From assembly GCA_013423325.1 (NCBI GenBank), contig BLJB01000535.1, positions 1 through 27,358 on the forward strand: a stretch of DNA of 27,358 bases, in the 5' to 3' direction. The number at the start of each line of letters is the position of its first letter. The stretch's first letter is position 1. Below the pieces are notes generated by a model. It had not been told where the DNA came from, did not search any database, and worked only from the letters and a program-made list of their open reading frames with translations. Below, piece after piece: positions 9,894 through 20,176 of this stretch. This stretch comes from Usnea hakonensis. Its lineage: Eukaryota; Ascomycota; Lecanoromycetes; Lecanorales; Parmeliaceae. Both the position numbers and the translations under genes were made by a program.

Positions 9894-10360
9894 TTAGACT
9901 GCGATTGCTGCCTCACTCAAATAGCGAGCGTCCTCTTGGATTGTTCACTTGATAAGGTAGTCTAGTTGTTGGGACTGGGGAGTCGCCCGTGCTCGGTAAA
10001 AGACCTGTCACAGTTTAGCGCAGACGCGAATGAAGCTAAATTGCCTTAAGTAGGAAAAGCTCGGCGAGGAGAAAATTTGAGGCTGGCTGTATTTACTCCG
10101 TATGCGTACCCCTTTCAAAAAAAAAAAAGCGCTCATAAACCCCGGAAATCAGAGGAGCAACGACTTAGCTGCAGGCATAAATTACGTACACCGGGACTGT
10201 CTTTACCTTCTATAGTAATCAATCACAAGCCCCAAATTTCTGTCCTCCAGCTTAAAAACCTGCCTTTCTGCCGTCAGCATCTTCATTATCCAACCCTGCC
10301 CCACCTTCAGTGGCCACTGATTCCGAATTTCAAGAATTGACCGCCCTTCCAACGTCCAGC
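9894..10360. promoter_or_regulatory. Divergent promoter region, HAD gene / ERG13
   Basis: The 467 bp between two outward-facing ATGs must contain both promoters. It includes an A12 run at 10117-10128, a typical nucleosome-excluding element, and a pyrimidine-rich leader just before ERG13. I do not recognise a sterol-response element with confidence. Confidence 0.5.
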
Positions 10361-11932
10361 ATGGCATCTCGGCCCCAGAACATTGGCATTAAGGCCATAG
10401 AAATTTATTTCCCGAGTCAGGTGTGTTTCGAAGGCTCCTTCGTCATCGACTTGTGCCGATTTCACCATGAGACCTTCTACTCACTCAAATGTGTAGTGTG
10501 TCGACCAAGCTGAGCTGGAGAAGTTTGATGGAGTAAGTCAAGGGAAATATACAATCGGCCTTGGACAAACCAAAATGAGCTTCTGCGATGATCGAGAAGG
10601 TGAGCGGAGCCAATGCACAACTCCAGTGCACCCCGAAGCTGACAGAAATACATTGTAGACATTTACTCCTTCGCCCTAACCACCGTTTCGTCCCTTCTCC
10701 GCAAGTACTCCATAGATCCCAAGTCCATTGGCCGTCTAGAGGTTGGCACAGAGACGCTCCTCGATAAATCCAAATCCGTCAAGTCAGTTCTCATGCAATT
10801 GTTCCAACACGTCGGCAACACCAACATTGAGGGAGTTGACACTGTCAACGCTTGTTATGGGGGCACCAACGCGCTTTTCAATGCTATCAATTGGGTAGAA
10901 TCCTCTGCGTGGGATGGCCGTGATGCGATCGTTTGCACTGGAGATATTGCTCTTTATAAGAAAGGCAACGCTCGTCCTACTGGTGGTGCGGGTTGTGTTG
11001 CTATGCTAGTAGGTCCTGATGCGCCTCTTGCATTCGAGCCAGGTAAGAGGGGTACCTACATGCAGCATGCGTACGACTTCTACAAACCAGATTTGACCTC
11101 CGAGTATCCGGTTGTGGATGGCCACTTTTCCGTCAGTTGTTACACCGAAGCTGTGGACGCTTGCTACAAAGCATATAACGAACGCGAAGCGTCTTTACAG
11201 AAGAGCGGGGTTGCCAATGGCGTTCATGACACACCGGAACACAGTACTCCACTGGACCGATTCGACCATGTGCTATTTCATTCACCAACCTGCAAATTGG
11301 TTGCCAAATCCTACGCCCGTCTGCTTTACAATGATTACCGAGCCGATCCAAAAAATCCAACATTCGAGTCAGTGCCGAAGGAGCTTCAAGACTTGAGCTA
11401 TGGGCAATCGCTGACGGACAAGACCGTTGAGAAGACTTTCATGGCCCTCAGTAAGAAGAGGTTCCAGGTTAGAGTTCAGCCTGGTGTTCAAGTGCCCACG
11501 ATGTGCGGCAACATGTATTGTGCGAGCGTTTACGGTTCCTTGGTCGCTTTACTAAGTAACGTATCTAGCGAGGCACTCAAGGGCAAACGCGTTGGTATTT
11601 TCAGTTACGGAAGCGGGTTGGCAAGTTCTTTCTTCAGCATGAAGATTGTTGGGGATATCAGCGCCATGGCCAAGCAATTGAATCTGCATGAGAGATTGGA
11701 AGCAAGAAGAACGGTCCCACCGGAGACGTATGATGAGGTGAGCAACAAGTGTTTAGACGCTTTGGTACAAATGTACGGGCTGACGATGTGCTAGATGTGT
11801 ATACTTCGCGAAAAGGCACATCTGCAGAAAGGCTACACCCCCAAGGGTGACCCCGAGACCATCACTAAGGGAACCTATTATTTAACAGAAATCGATGACA
11901 TGTTCAAACGAAAGTACGAAGTCAAAGCCTAG
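10361..11932 (+). CDS. ERG13: Hydroxymethylglutaryl-CoA synthase
   Basis: Condenses acetyl-CoA with acetoacetyl-CoA to HMG-CoA, the second step of the mevalonate/ergosterol pathway in the cytosol. Exons are 10361-10420, 10497-10599, 10659-11737 and 11795-11932, with introns of 76, 59 and 57 nt. The product is 459 residues, the usual fungal length. It begins MASRPQNIGIKAIEIYFPSQ; the frame is open upstream but offers only a GTG, so 10361 is the start. Catalytic residues are visible: Glu86 in RLEVGTETL, Cys120 in VNACYGGTNA and His262 in LFHSPTCK. GGAGCVAMLVGPDAPL and VPTMCGNMYCASVYGSL are family blocks. The last exon gives REKAHLQKGY and ends EIDDMFKRKYEVKA. If intron 3 is not removed, translation ends at the TAG that is also its 3' splice site. 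No secondary-metabolism genes flank it, so it is probably the housekeeping copy. Confidence 0.95.
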
Positions 11933-12882
11933 ATCCATATGGTACGGAGGAATGAATTATAAAGCATGAACATATCGCTCCTCGAGCAACGATTCTCCAT
12001 CTTACTATCTACTGCATCATCACCAGCGACTAGAGCATTTACAGATAAAGGCATTAGCAAGACTCTGACAGTTTTCCAGTTTTCTACGAGTACCTCTTCA
12101 ATGGAGTTGATCTCCCTAGTGCCTAACAAAAGTATTAAATTCCGTACAGTTGGATCTAATACATCAGACTGTAATATAATACTTTTGAGGCTGTGTTGGA
12201 GGTGGCTAGCTCTGCATCTTAACCTTGACTCGTCGTATATGCTGTGTACATGTATTAATCTCATTCTCAACCATTAAGTGGGAAAGGAATGTTTATCATC
12301 CTGAGCATTGTTCAGTGACTAGAAAGGGAAATTTCTTGTTCAAAATTCATGAACGACGCACGATTCCAACGACCTAGCTTGTGGTCCATGCCCTTGTAAG
12401 GGGAAAAGCTCAGAGTCTGTCGACGATGTTGCTATAGACAACCTCTCCCATGTACTATTCAGCGAGGAAGAGTCTGTACATACATAGGTCCGATTGGGTA
12501 CACATGGGAAACTGTAACAGATAGCTAGGATATCAAGAATAATTGATCGTAGAATAAGTATCATCCACGTGGGCACTTTTTTATAACGTGGCAAAGTGAA
12601 AGCCTTTCTGGCTCGACTGTTTAGTGGCTTTTTGTCCTTTTTGTAAGGTACCCTCGTACCTTTCCGCAGAAGCCGACGTGCCGAACGCACCTCCTGGCCT
12701 GATCTTTCATCCACAATTCCATCTTCAACCACCACATTTCAATAACTCGACCGCTGGGAACCACTGAATCGTTGGGAGAGAGCGGGAGAGTCGAGCATGC
12801 ATTGATCTTGCTCCAAACCAATTAGCGGTGTTGTTGGTTCCGCCGCCCTTGCCCAAAATTGAGCAGTAGGGAAATCCTTCCA
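11933..12882. other. Intergenic, no supportable gene
   Basis: Holds the ERG13 3' flank and the leader or promoter of the following membrane protein gene. Open frames of about 100-130 codons on both strands overlap one another, have no family features and no splice context, and are treated as chance. A CACGTG hexamer lies near 12567. Confidence 0.6.
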
Positions 12883-15202
12883 ATGGCGAACCCTACCGAC
12901 CGGCATTCAATGCTCGAGGTACCATCACGGGCCCATGGGTCCATCCATTCCTCGCATACAGACATATTCAGCGATGATTTTGCGCTGGAACTGAATGAGG
13001 TGACCGATGACGACCAAGAAACTCCTCTGCACCGAGATGTTAGCCACGAAAGCGCTTCACTTTCTTTTCCGTCCAGGCGATCGTCATTTAGACAACAACC
13101 ATTCTTGTCGCGATCACGGAGAAGCAGGGGGTCACAGCGAAGTGAAGCAAGCAGTTCAATTGCCAGAAATATCGATGATCATGCCTCACGGATCCCTCAT
13201 TCGCCCCGCAGTGTCACGTCGATTCCAGATCTGGGAAGCTTTAATTCGGCACAACAAAGATCAGTAGGGGCCACACCGTCGCCAGACTTCTCTCGCGCAC
13301 ACAGCCCTTATCGAGGAGCAATAGGGCCTAGCCATCCATATGGAATGTACCCGCAAGACATTGGCTTGACAAGGACTCCAAGCATTGCAACAACATCAAC
13401 AATACGGCAACCAGAGAGATCTTACAATGGCCCGAACGGACCTACGCAGCCCTACGGCATGTACCCACAAAACACTGTCCCAGAGGATGAGCAAGTCACT
13501 GTTGCTGGCTTCCCTGGCATGGATCAAGATTACCAGCGACGGCTTGGGCCCGATGGAGAAGATGTAGACGATCTCATAGGCCCGGATGGCTATGCAGAGC
13601 AGCTCCCACCCTACACTCGATTCGCCAATGGTATACCGCCTCAGTACTCGGTTGGACGTGGTGGTAGCAGGAGAAGTGGTGTTCCTCCAATCTACATGTC
13701 TGAAAGCGGCAGCGTCAGAAGAAGCGGTGTGTCAGCCGCACCACAAGACTCGCAAGAGACATTGAACAATCCGAGACAGAACCTGAACGGCTCAAGAGAC
13801 AACGCGAGCTCCACAAACCCTTTTACTGACAGCTCCACACAGCTACACTCGACCACTGCTATCAGTGTCTTTCCAAAAGATGAAGGGGGAAGTTTCAAGG
13901 AAAAGGTCCGAGAAAAGAGTAAGAAAAGGGTTAGACTCTGCTGTGGTGTCATCCCATGTTGGCTTTTATTCGTCATATCAGTGATCGTAATCCTCGCCGT
14001 CATACTGGGAGGAGGACTTGGGGGCATGATAGCCCGTAAGCATATTGAAGAGGCCACAGGATACAAGCAGCCAGAAGCCGCACAAACCGTCACAGCGTCG
14101 GCAAGCTCAGCGTATGATGTATCAAAGTACTCGATGTAACCTAATGCTAATCTGCTCCTGCAGTGCCCCTACTGCTACAGTCACCGCCACTATAGTGCCG
14201 AGCCCCCCGGATGCGGTACCACTTGCCTCCACGCCGGCCAACCTGCCACCTCTTCCGACTGGCACGTTTGCTGTCTCTCTTGACAGCCCTGTTTCCAACA
14301 CGAATTCATGCCTGGCCAATGCTCAAAGCTGTGCATGGGACTGTGCAACGGGTGCCAATCTAAGCATGGTAGTAACCACGGCCGGCTCCCTTACACCCAC
14401 CATCAACCTAACATACGCACTTCCCTATGACAATTTGATACGATATGGCTCCCAGCCTCCGCAACTCAATCAGCCAGCCAATTTGGTGCTCATGAAGGAT
14501 GAGAAAGACTTCAACAAAGGCCCTGCGTACGTTTTCCAGCAACAATACGACAAGTTGGTGATTGTCCACGAGGACGATTTGCCTGGTTCGATACCAAGCC
14601 CAAAGCGGTCGCTTCTCAGACGCTGGTTCTACGACAGCGGGATCCGAAATCCTAGCAGCTCTAAAACGCGACGATCAGATGATGAATGGACTGATAACTC
14701 GATTGCGAAACCTATCGACAGGCCGTGGTTCTGTTACTGGAATAACACGATCCTCGAGGGCCTCATCTTCATTACTCATGACGCAAGCGGCAGTGCCGGT
14801 GCGTCTCCCAGCGCAGTAGCAACAAGCTCGGGATCCTCCCAGTCTACCGGATCACGTGTCAAACGTCAAAGTTCACCAAGTCTATCCTATCCCAAGGCCG
14901 TAAAATTCGAAGAGCGCCGCCCACTAAATCCCAGCCAGCCGTACTGTGAACAAATGCAGATCTTGTATAATTTACAACCTGGTCCTGTAGTCAATCCGAG
15001 TACGCAAGAAATCAACACTATTTACCTTTCCGAGACCGAAAGCCAGAACCTCGCTCAAAATCAGGCGGTGCAGGGCATGGCTAGTGGTCAACTTTTTTCA
15101 GCGTCTGCTGCTTCAGCATCGGGCGTTCCCAAAAAGCGAGCAGCCCTGGATAAGAGAATCGCATCACCGAGCTCGTGTCAGTGTGGATGGGTGAGTGACT
15201 GA
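12883..15202 (+). CDS. Large single-pass membrane protein, possibly DUF7820 family
   Basis: Exons 12883-14111 and 14164-15202 flank a 52-nt intron (GTATGA...CTAAT...CTGCAG) and give 755 residues. The frame upstream of 12883 contains only a TTG, so this ATG is used. Residues 1 to about 340 are low-complexity, rich in Ser, Arg, Pro and Gly, with a repeated HPYGMYPQ/QPYGMYPQ motif. A basic stretch (KEKVREKSKKRVR) precedes one transmembrane helix at about 360-383, suggesting an N-in, C-out topology. The Cys-containing ectodomain (CLANAQSCAWDC, RPWFCYWNNTILEG, PYCEQMQI) carries possible N-glycosylation sites and ends near CQCGW. Dibasic KR sites around VKRQSS and DKRIAS could be Kex2 targets. The DUF7820 label is from memory of the architecture; no function is known to me. 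The 3' end is ambiguous because GTGAGT follows CQCGW. Confidence 0.75.
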
Positions 15203-16061
15203 AGCTGGAGGAGTACTCATGCTTCATGAATTGTTTGATGTACTTACTAGCCGCGCCATTTTTCCTTTATTTGTGATTGGCTTTCATTCGCGGCGGCATG
15301 GCACTGAAGGCGTTGAGGATATGGAATAGGTCATGGGTTCTGTGGAGTGGCAGTACGAGCAAGGTGTTCCCCATTGGAGTTGTACAATTCTCTGTGTCGG
15401 CTTTGAACGTCCTGCTAGTTCTGATAAATAGCAGAATGCAGACTTTAGCGACCACAATGCTAGCATAACTAATCGTTGACGGTGTCATTCAAGCATTAAT
15501 GAATGTCCATTGTCTGTCACTGAACAGCAGTAGACTAGTAATTGTGCTGAAACGTGCTCCCTTCTACATTTTCTCGCTCAGCCCTACGCCTACGGCTAAA
15601 TGAGATGTTGAAAGAAGGCGACCCTCCGCGTCACGAGCATTATTTATTAACTTGATATCAAAATTCAGGACCACGAGAACGATCCGATGACTTGCACTCT
15701 TTCCTAGCTTATTATTGGTGCCTTTGCTGTCTTGATTTCGGAGGCGATGCTCGCTCATGAAGCTTCACAGGTCAGCTATTCTGATCTAGGCCCCACCTGA
15801 AAGACTTGGTGTATCCCGAACTCCTTCTGCCCCCGAGGATTCCCACCGACAAATCCTCTGCAATCTAAGTCCAGTGGCCGACGCAGACGCACGACCTGGA
15901 TCCACCAGCCACGCGGGTCGTCGCAGGGGACGTCGAGTCCTGACGTAGAATCCTTTCAATCTTGCACCCACGAGGCTCGCTCATATCGCTCAACAATAGC
16001 TCTTTGGAGCAAGCCGATTACCAAGACCCGGGTCGACACACCACGTCCTCTTCTGGCAGAG
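15203..16061. other. Intergenic, promoter region of the DUF7918-like gene
   Basis: 859 bp with only short open frames. It contains the 3' flank of the membrane protein gene and the upstream region of the next plus-strand gene. A possible extra small exon of the membrane protein (from 15262) would fall here if the GTGAGT at 15191 is used. Confidence 0.55.
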
Positions 16062-18089
16062 ATGCCTTGCTTTAAGGGTCTTGCTGTCAGCATTCATACA
16101 CCGGAAGGTGCACTACCAGAGTACTCCATACAGAAGCAATCTCGAGTCTCTCGCATAAGCTCTTACATCCCGGTTCCACCTGCCAAGATACCACAGAGCT
16201 CAACGTCCAACCAACCTGAGCAATCTACATTCGCTATTTCCATTACACTTCTTACCCCGGGTCTTAATATTCCGTACTCTCAACCAAAACCGACACCAGA
16301 GAACCCATACCCAAGACCTCGAATCGTCAGTGGACTGCCAAGCATCACAGGTGACAGAGGGAGATACGGGAGTGTCATCGGTCCCTACATTCCTTTAACT
16401 ACATCACCTAACGAAACGATTGCTGCGTACATCTACTTTGACGGCAGAGCTAAAGAGGAGGTTGCTACGCTTCTACGAAGAGGCGAGGAGACGTGGGTCA
16501 ACTCGCGATGGGTTGGTGTACCTGAGTCAGAGGGTGGAGGCCTTGCAGAACGGGAATTCCTTTTTCGAGAAGTAGGGTTGGAGAGATGGCTCAACGGGCT
16601 TGATCTGGAAGGAAAGGATGCAGCCGCAAAAATTGAACGACGACGGCAGAAGATGGAGCAAAAGAAACGGCGGAGAAAGCTCAGAACAGACAGCGATGAT
16701 GAAGCTGAGTCGTCGCTGTTGGGAGGAAAGGACCGGTCTGAAAAAGGCGTGCTTCGGTATGCGGCAGACAGTCAAGCACCCTTGGAGCAGATGTCGGATT
16801 CGGATGAAATGTTCCTTTCAGGTTCAGGCCTTGACTCGGATGATGATCCAGTACCGGAATCGACGGGGCAGATCAAAGTTGCATTGTTCAGGGTACTCGC
16901 ATCCGGAGAGATTAAGAGGGGAGAGTACTCGCCGCAGTTCGATGCTCACGATGATGACGATGAGATGGGAAGAGGCGCCGAGAACGGAGCTAATACTGAC
17001 GGGAACAGCACCGAAGAAGTAGATCACACAACGAGCTTTGCCCGGCCAAAATCACTAGATCCGAAATCGATTAGTACACAGACGGTGACTGGGATCGATC
17101 CACCGGATAAACCATTCGCTGTCTTCACTTTTCTCTATCGTGGTGAAAGTAAGTACCTTTTCAGTCGTCTAGGTAGGCTACAGATCTAATGTGTTCCAGA
17201 ACAACTCCAGAAGATGGGGATCCTCCCCTCATCACCGAAAATTCCAGACAAGCTTCTAGCCTCGAGCGGCAAGCGACGATCCATGCAAGCCGATTTTGCC
17301 AAGCTGAAACCCCTAAATCCGAACGGTCTCATGGGCTTTTCTAAGTTTCGAGATCCGAACGAGCAAGGCGAGATAAATGGCATCAAGAACAAAGCCAGCA
17401 AGAAGAGGTCGACCGATGAAGATAGCGATGACGACGTTGAGATGCCGAAAGAGGTATTGATAAAGACCGAAGGAGATGATGTTCAGGAAGCCAATGGCAT
17501 GCTATCGGCAGAGGACGCCAAACGCCAAGGTGAGCTCGCAGAAGGCGTTCAGAAGATAAGGGTAAGTACACTTCAATTCATTAAAAGGGTTCCTCAATGC
17601 TCACAAACTACCTAGTTAAAACGACAGCATTCTGGTGATCAAATGGAAGTACCTTCGCCCGCACCTGCGCATAGGAAATCCCCCCCCTCGAGTACTCCTA
17701 CCGCAGGTTCCACTTCTCCTTATCAGCAAAACGTCGCTCAATCACCGACAACGCTCCTCCCAAGTACTGTCTACGACGGAGGTCCCTCCAAGGAGCATGA
17801 AGAGGCAATGATTGGCAGTCCACTTAAGAGACAGCGAGGGAGCGTCTCGGGATTGGACGAAGAGGCCTTGAGATCGAAGTTTGGGCTAGGACTATTGGGC
17901 GCGAGTGGAGATGTTCTTGGAGCCATTGAGCAAGACAAGAATAGTGTTGGGCCGTTATCACCGGACAAACCTGGCTTCGGTGACATATTGGGCCTAAGCA
18001 CACAAGAGAAGGTAATCTTTGGCGGCCAGCTCGAATCAGGGCCCTCGGACGAGGCAGTGAAAACGGAAGAAATGGAAGAGGAGTTATGA
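16062..18089 (+). CDS. DUF7918-like fungal protein, nuclear-looking
   Basis: Exons 16062-17148, 17200-17561 and 17616-18089 with introns of 51 and 54 nt (GTAAGT donors) give 640 residues. The first 180 or so form the conserved-looking domain: MPCFKGLAVSIHTPEGALPE, FAISITLLTPGL, NETIAAYIYFDGRAKEEVAT and TWVNSRWVGVPE. I associate these with the Pfam DUF7918 family, widespread in filamentous ascomycetes and of unknown function. A basic KIERRRQKMEQKKRRRK stretch (190-206) may be a nuclear localisation signal. Acidic runs (TDSDDEAE, DSDDDP, DDDDE) follow, with a second conserved-looking part around FTFLYRGEKQLQKMGILPSSP spanning intron 1. The rest is disordered and Ser/Pro-rich. Nuclear or chromatin-associated action is only a guess from composition. 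Confidence 0.85.
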
Positions 18090-18934
18090 TAGGCTGAGAG
18101 TGTTGTGCATATCAGGCAAGTCAAAAAAGGGAAAGCGAAGATGAGACCGATGCCATTGATAATTGTTGCTGATACGTATCAATATGGCACGAGGCGCCAT
18201 TTTGACTTGAGATTCGACGGACATTCATGCGCATCAGCTTTCTGTTCTACTTTTGCACACCTTCTTTTAAAAACTTGACGGGGTTAGGAGAGAGCTGTGC
18301 ATGGATGATTAAAGTCGACAGTGTATCCTGATCGTATAGAAGAGAAGTCGTCAAGGTCAACGTGTCAGAGCCGAGCGAGGGGGCTAGCTGTGTATGAGGA
18401 TTCCGATTTCCCACAGAAAAACAGGCCGTCAAGATAGAAAGAAGGTAGTCATTTTTACTGTGGGCAGCGACCTTTTTTTTGTGTGTCGAAGTCATGTAGA
18501 GTACTGTACTTTACCTTGCCTTATGCATTGTTGTTATTGAACCGATCCTTCCATCAAGGTAAGTACAAATTATGGTTCTTACCTCGGATGAAAAGGTTGG
18601 CGCCAGTTTCCTTTTGGCTTTCACTTTCCAAGTCTCCTGCTTTGGGTCGCGGTTATCATGCCAAGAGTCTAATTTAAAACAGGCTATCTCAAACTTTCAA
18701 TATCCCCGGTACTTAAATAAATAATAATAACACTAAGGTAATTAATTAATCGCTTTACATTCAACCACACACAACCACTCTACTACCACTACATTACATC
18801 AAAGAGCATCGCCATCATCATCATCATCATCATCGACATCCTTCCTTTCTTCGTCGTACTCATCCGACATTCATCAACCCATCTCATCTCATCAACCTCT
18901 CAACCCGGTGATTAAACAGCGCTACAAAGTCAAC
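18090..18934. other. Intergenic; promoter and leader of the GPI protein gene
   Basis: Contains a TTAATTAATTAA-like AT-rich patch near 18738, a pyrimidine-rich CA/CT leader and a (CAT)7 microsatellite just upstream of the ATG at 18935. No coding frame is supportable. Confidence 0.6.
18813..18834. repeat. (CAT)7 microsatellite in 5' leader
   Basis: Seven CAT units about 100 bp before the start of the small GPI protein, probably within its 5' UTR. Confidence 0.85.
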
Positions 18935-19630
18935 ATGCTGTCTCTGACTTTCTTGTTTACCTCACTCCTTTTGAGCTTTGCCGCCGCCCAGAGCAACAAC
19001 ACCATCGATCCCAATTCGGTCGACTTGACCACCAGAAGTATGCTACTTCCCTTTGAATTCCAATGCTCTTGGGAACGCCGATGCTAACTCAGACCGTAGA
19101 TCAATGGTGTCAAGGCGAGACCGCAAATTGCCCGTTGTTATGCGGTGGACAGACACAGACGAAAAACAACATGTGCATGGGTGTAAGTCCTAGCTAACAT
19201 ACTACCCATTTGCAAATCCACCATCATCAGTGGTCCCATTGTCCAATCTCAACCCGCCCCAGCCAACTTTGCTAACAAGACCTACTAGTCCAACCTCCAA
19301 TACACGTGCACCTGCGCCAACGGCTCCGCCCCCGCAAATATAGCCGATTATCTAGATACCCTTCCCAACCACATCTGTAACCAAATATTCGCCAATTGCC
19401 GCCAAGCCAACCCCGGCTCTGAAGCCTGCAAAACCTGCGGTACCCTCGCGCCTTCCCTCGTCCAGGCCGTCGCTACTAGTTCCTCTTCTGCCGCTGCTAC
19501 TTCAACTGGCACACCTACGACCAGTACGACCGCGACGCCCTCAACGACAGGCAAAAGCGGAGCCGGAAGGATTGAGGCCGTGGGAGTCGTGGTTGGTGGT
19601 GCCATTGGGCTTGCCGCGGTCATGCTGTGA
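18935..19630 (+). CDS. Small Cys-rich GPI-anchored protein, DUF7707-like
   Basis: A split gene whose exons are too short to stand out as open frames: 18935-19037, 19100-19182 and 19289-19630. Introns of 62 and 106 nt start GTATGC and GTAAGT, both have a GCTAAC branch site and end TAG; the phases fit. The 175-residue product has a signal peptide (MLSLTFLFTSLLLSFAAA/QS). A domain with ten cysteines follows at about 38, 45, 49, 60, 69, 71, 92, 99, 109 and 112, including QWCQGETANCPLLC, YTCTCANGSAP and HICNQIFANC. Then come a Ser/Thr linker and a hydrophobic tail (AVGVVVGGAIGLAAVML) typical of GPI attachment. The Cys pattern resembles the fungal DUF7707 family of cell-surface proteins of unknown function. 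It was found by splicing and should be checked against transcripts. Confidence 0.82.
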
Positions 19631-20176
19631 GAAAACATCATAGAAACAGGTCATCAGGAAGGATGGCTGAACACATTGCAATCTTCATTTTTAGAGCCGA
19701 AGGACAGAGCGTGGTGTTAGTTCTGTGATCGGCAATTAATATGCGTGAGCGTTGGTGGTGGATCAGCATTACTTAAGCGTGGGGAGCGAAAACCATCTTA
19801 TCCGGTGACTCAACGCTTGAAGGGGAGGAAACGTTGCTACGCGAGCAGTCTGGCAGGTGGCTGGTTCATGTATTCATCCAATTGCATTAGCTTGCCTCTG
19901 TAACAACTCATTGTCGCGCTTTTTCAATCTTACAGATAAGCCCTTGTTCGCTGCAGAGACGCACTGCTACTTGTCAGGAACTCGTTCCGGCGAATTGCGA
20001 ATGATTTAGGGAAGCTTCTTGTGCTGTCAATCGCTTGTTTTCGATTCTTTGATCTTTCTTTCCTAGTTCTACCAGCTCGCCTAACAGAACAGCTCCGAAT
20101 AGGTGCGATTCAGCACAACTCTCCCTCTATCAGGAATGTGATTATCTAGAAAAGGTACACACTTCCTCCACCCCGC
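19631..20176. other. Intergenic between convergent 3' ends
   Basis: The 3' flanks of the GPI protein gene (plus) and the SR140-like gene (minus) meet here. No gene or distinct repeat is seen. Confidence 0.6.

Noticed and set aside
10310..10360. N-terminal extension of HMG-CoA synthase
   Set aside because: The frame is open upstream, but the apparent start at 10310 is GTG; the first ATG is at 10361 and gives the expected family N-terminus.
10361..11932. ERG13 as a resistance copy within a biosynthetic cluster
   Set aside because: No synthase, tailoring, transporter or cluster-type regulator genes are next to it in the window.
11929..12277. Overlapping open frames of 103 and 113 codons on opposite strands
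   Set aside because: No domain, no splice context, adjacent to the ERG13 stop; most likely 3' flank.
12340..12735. 131-codon minus-strand frame
   Set aside because: Composition is not gene-like, there is no recognisable motif, and it lies in the leader region of the next gene.
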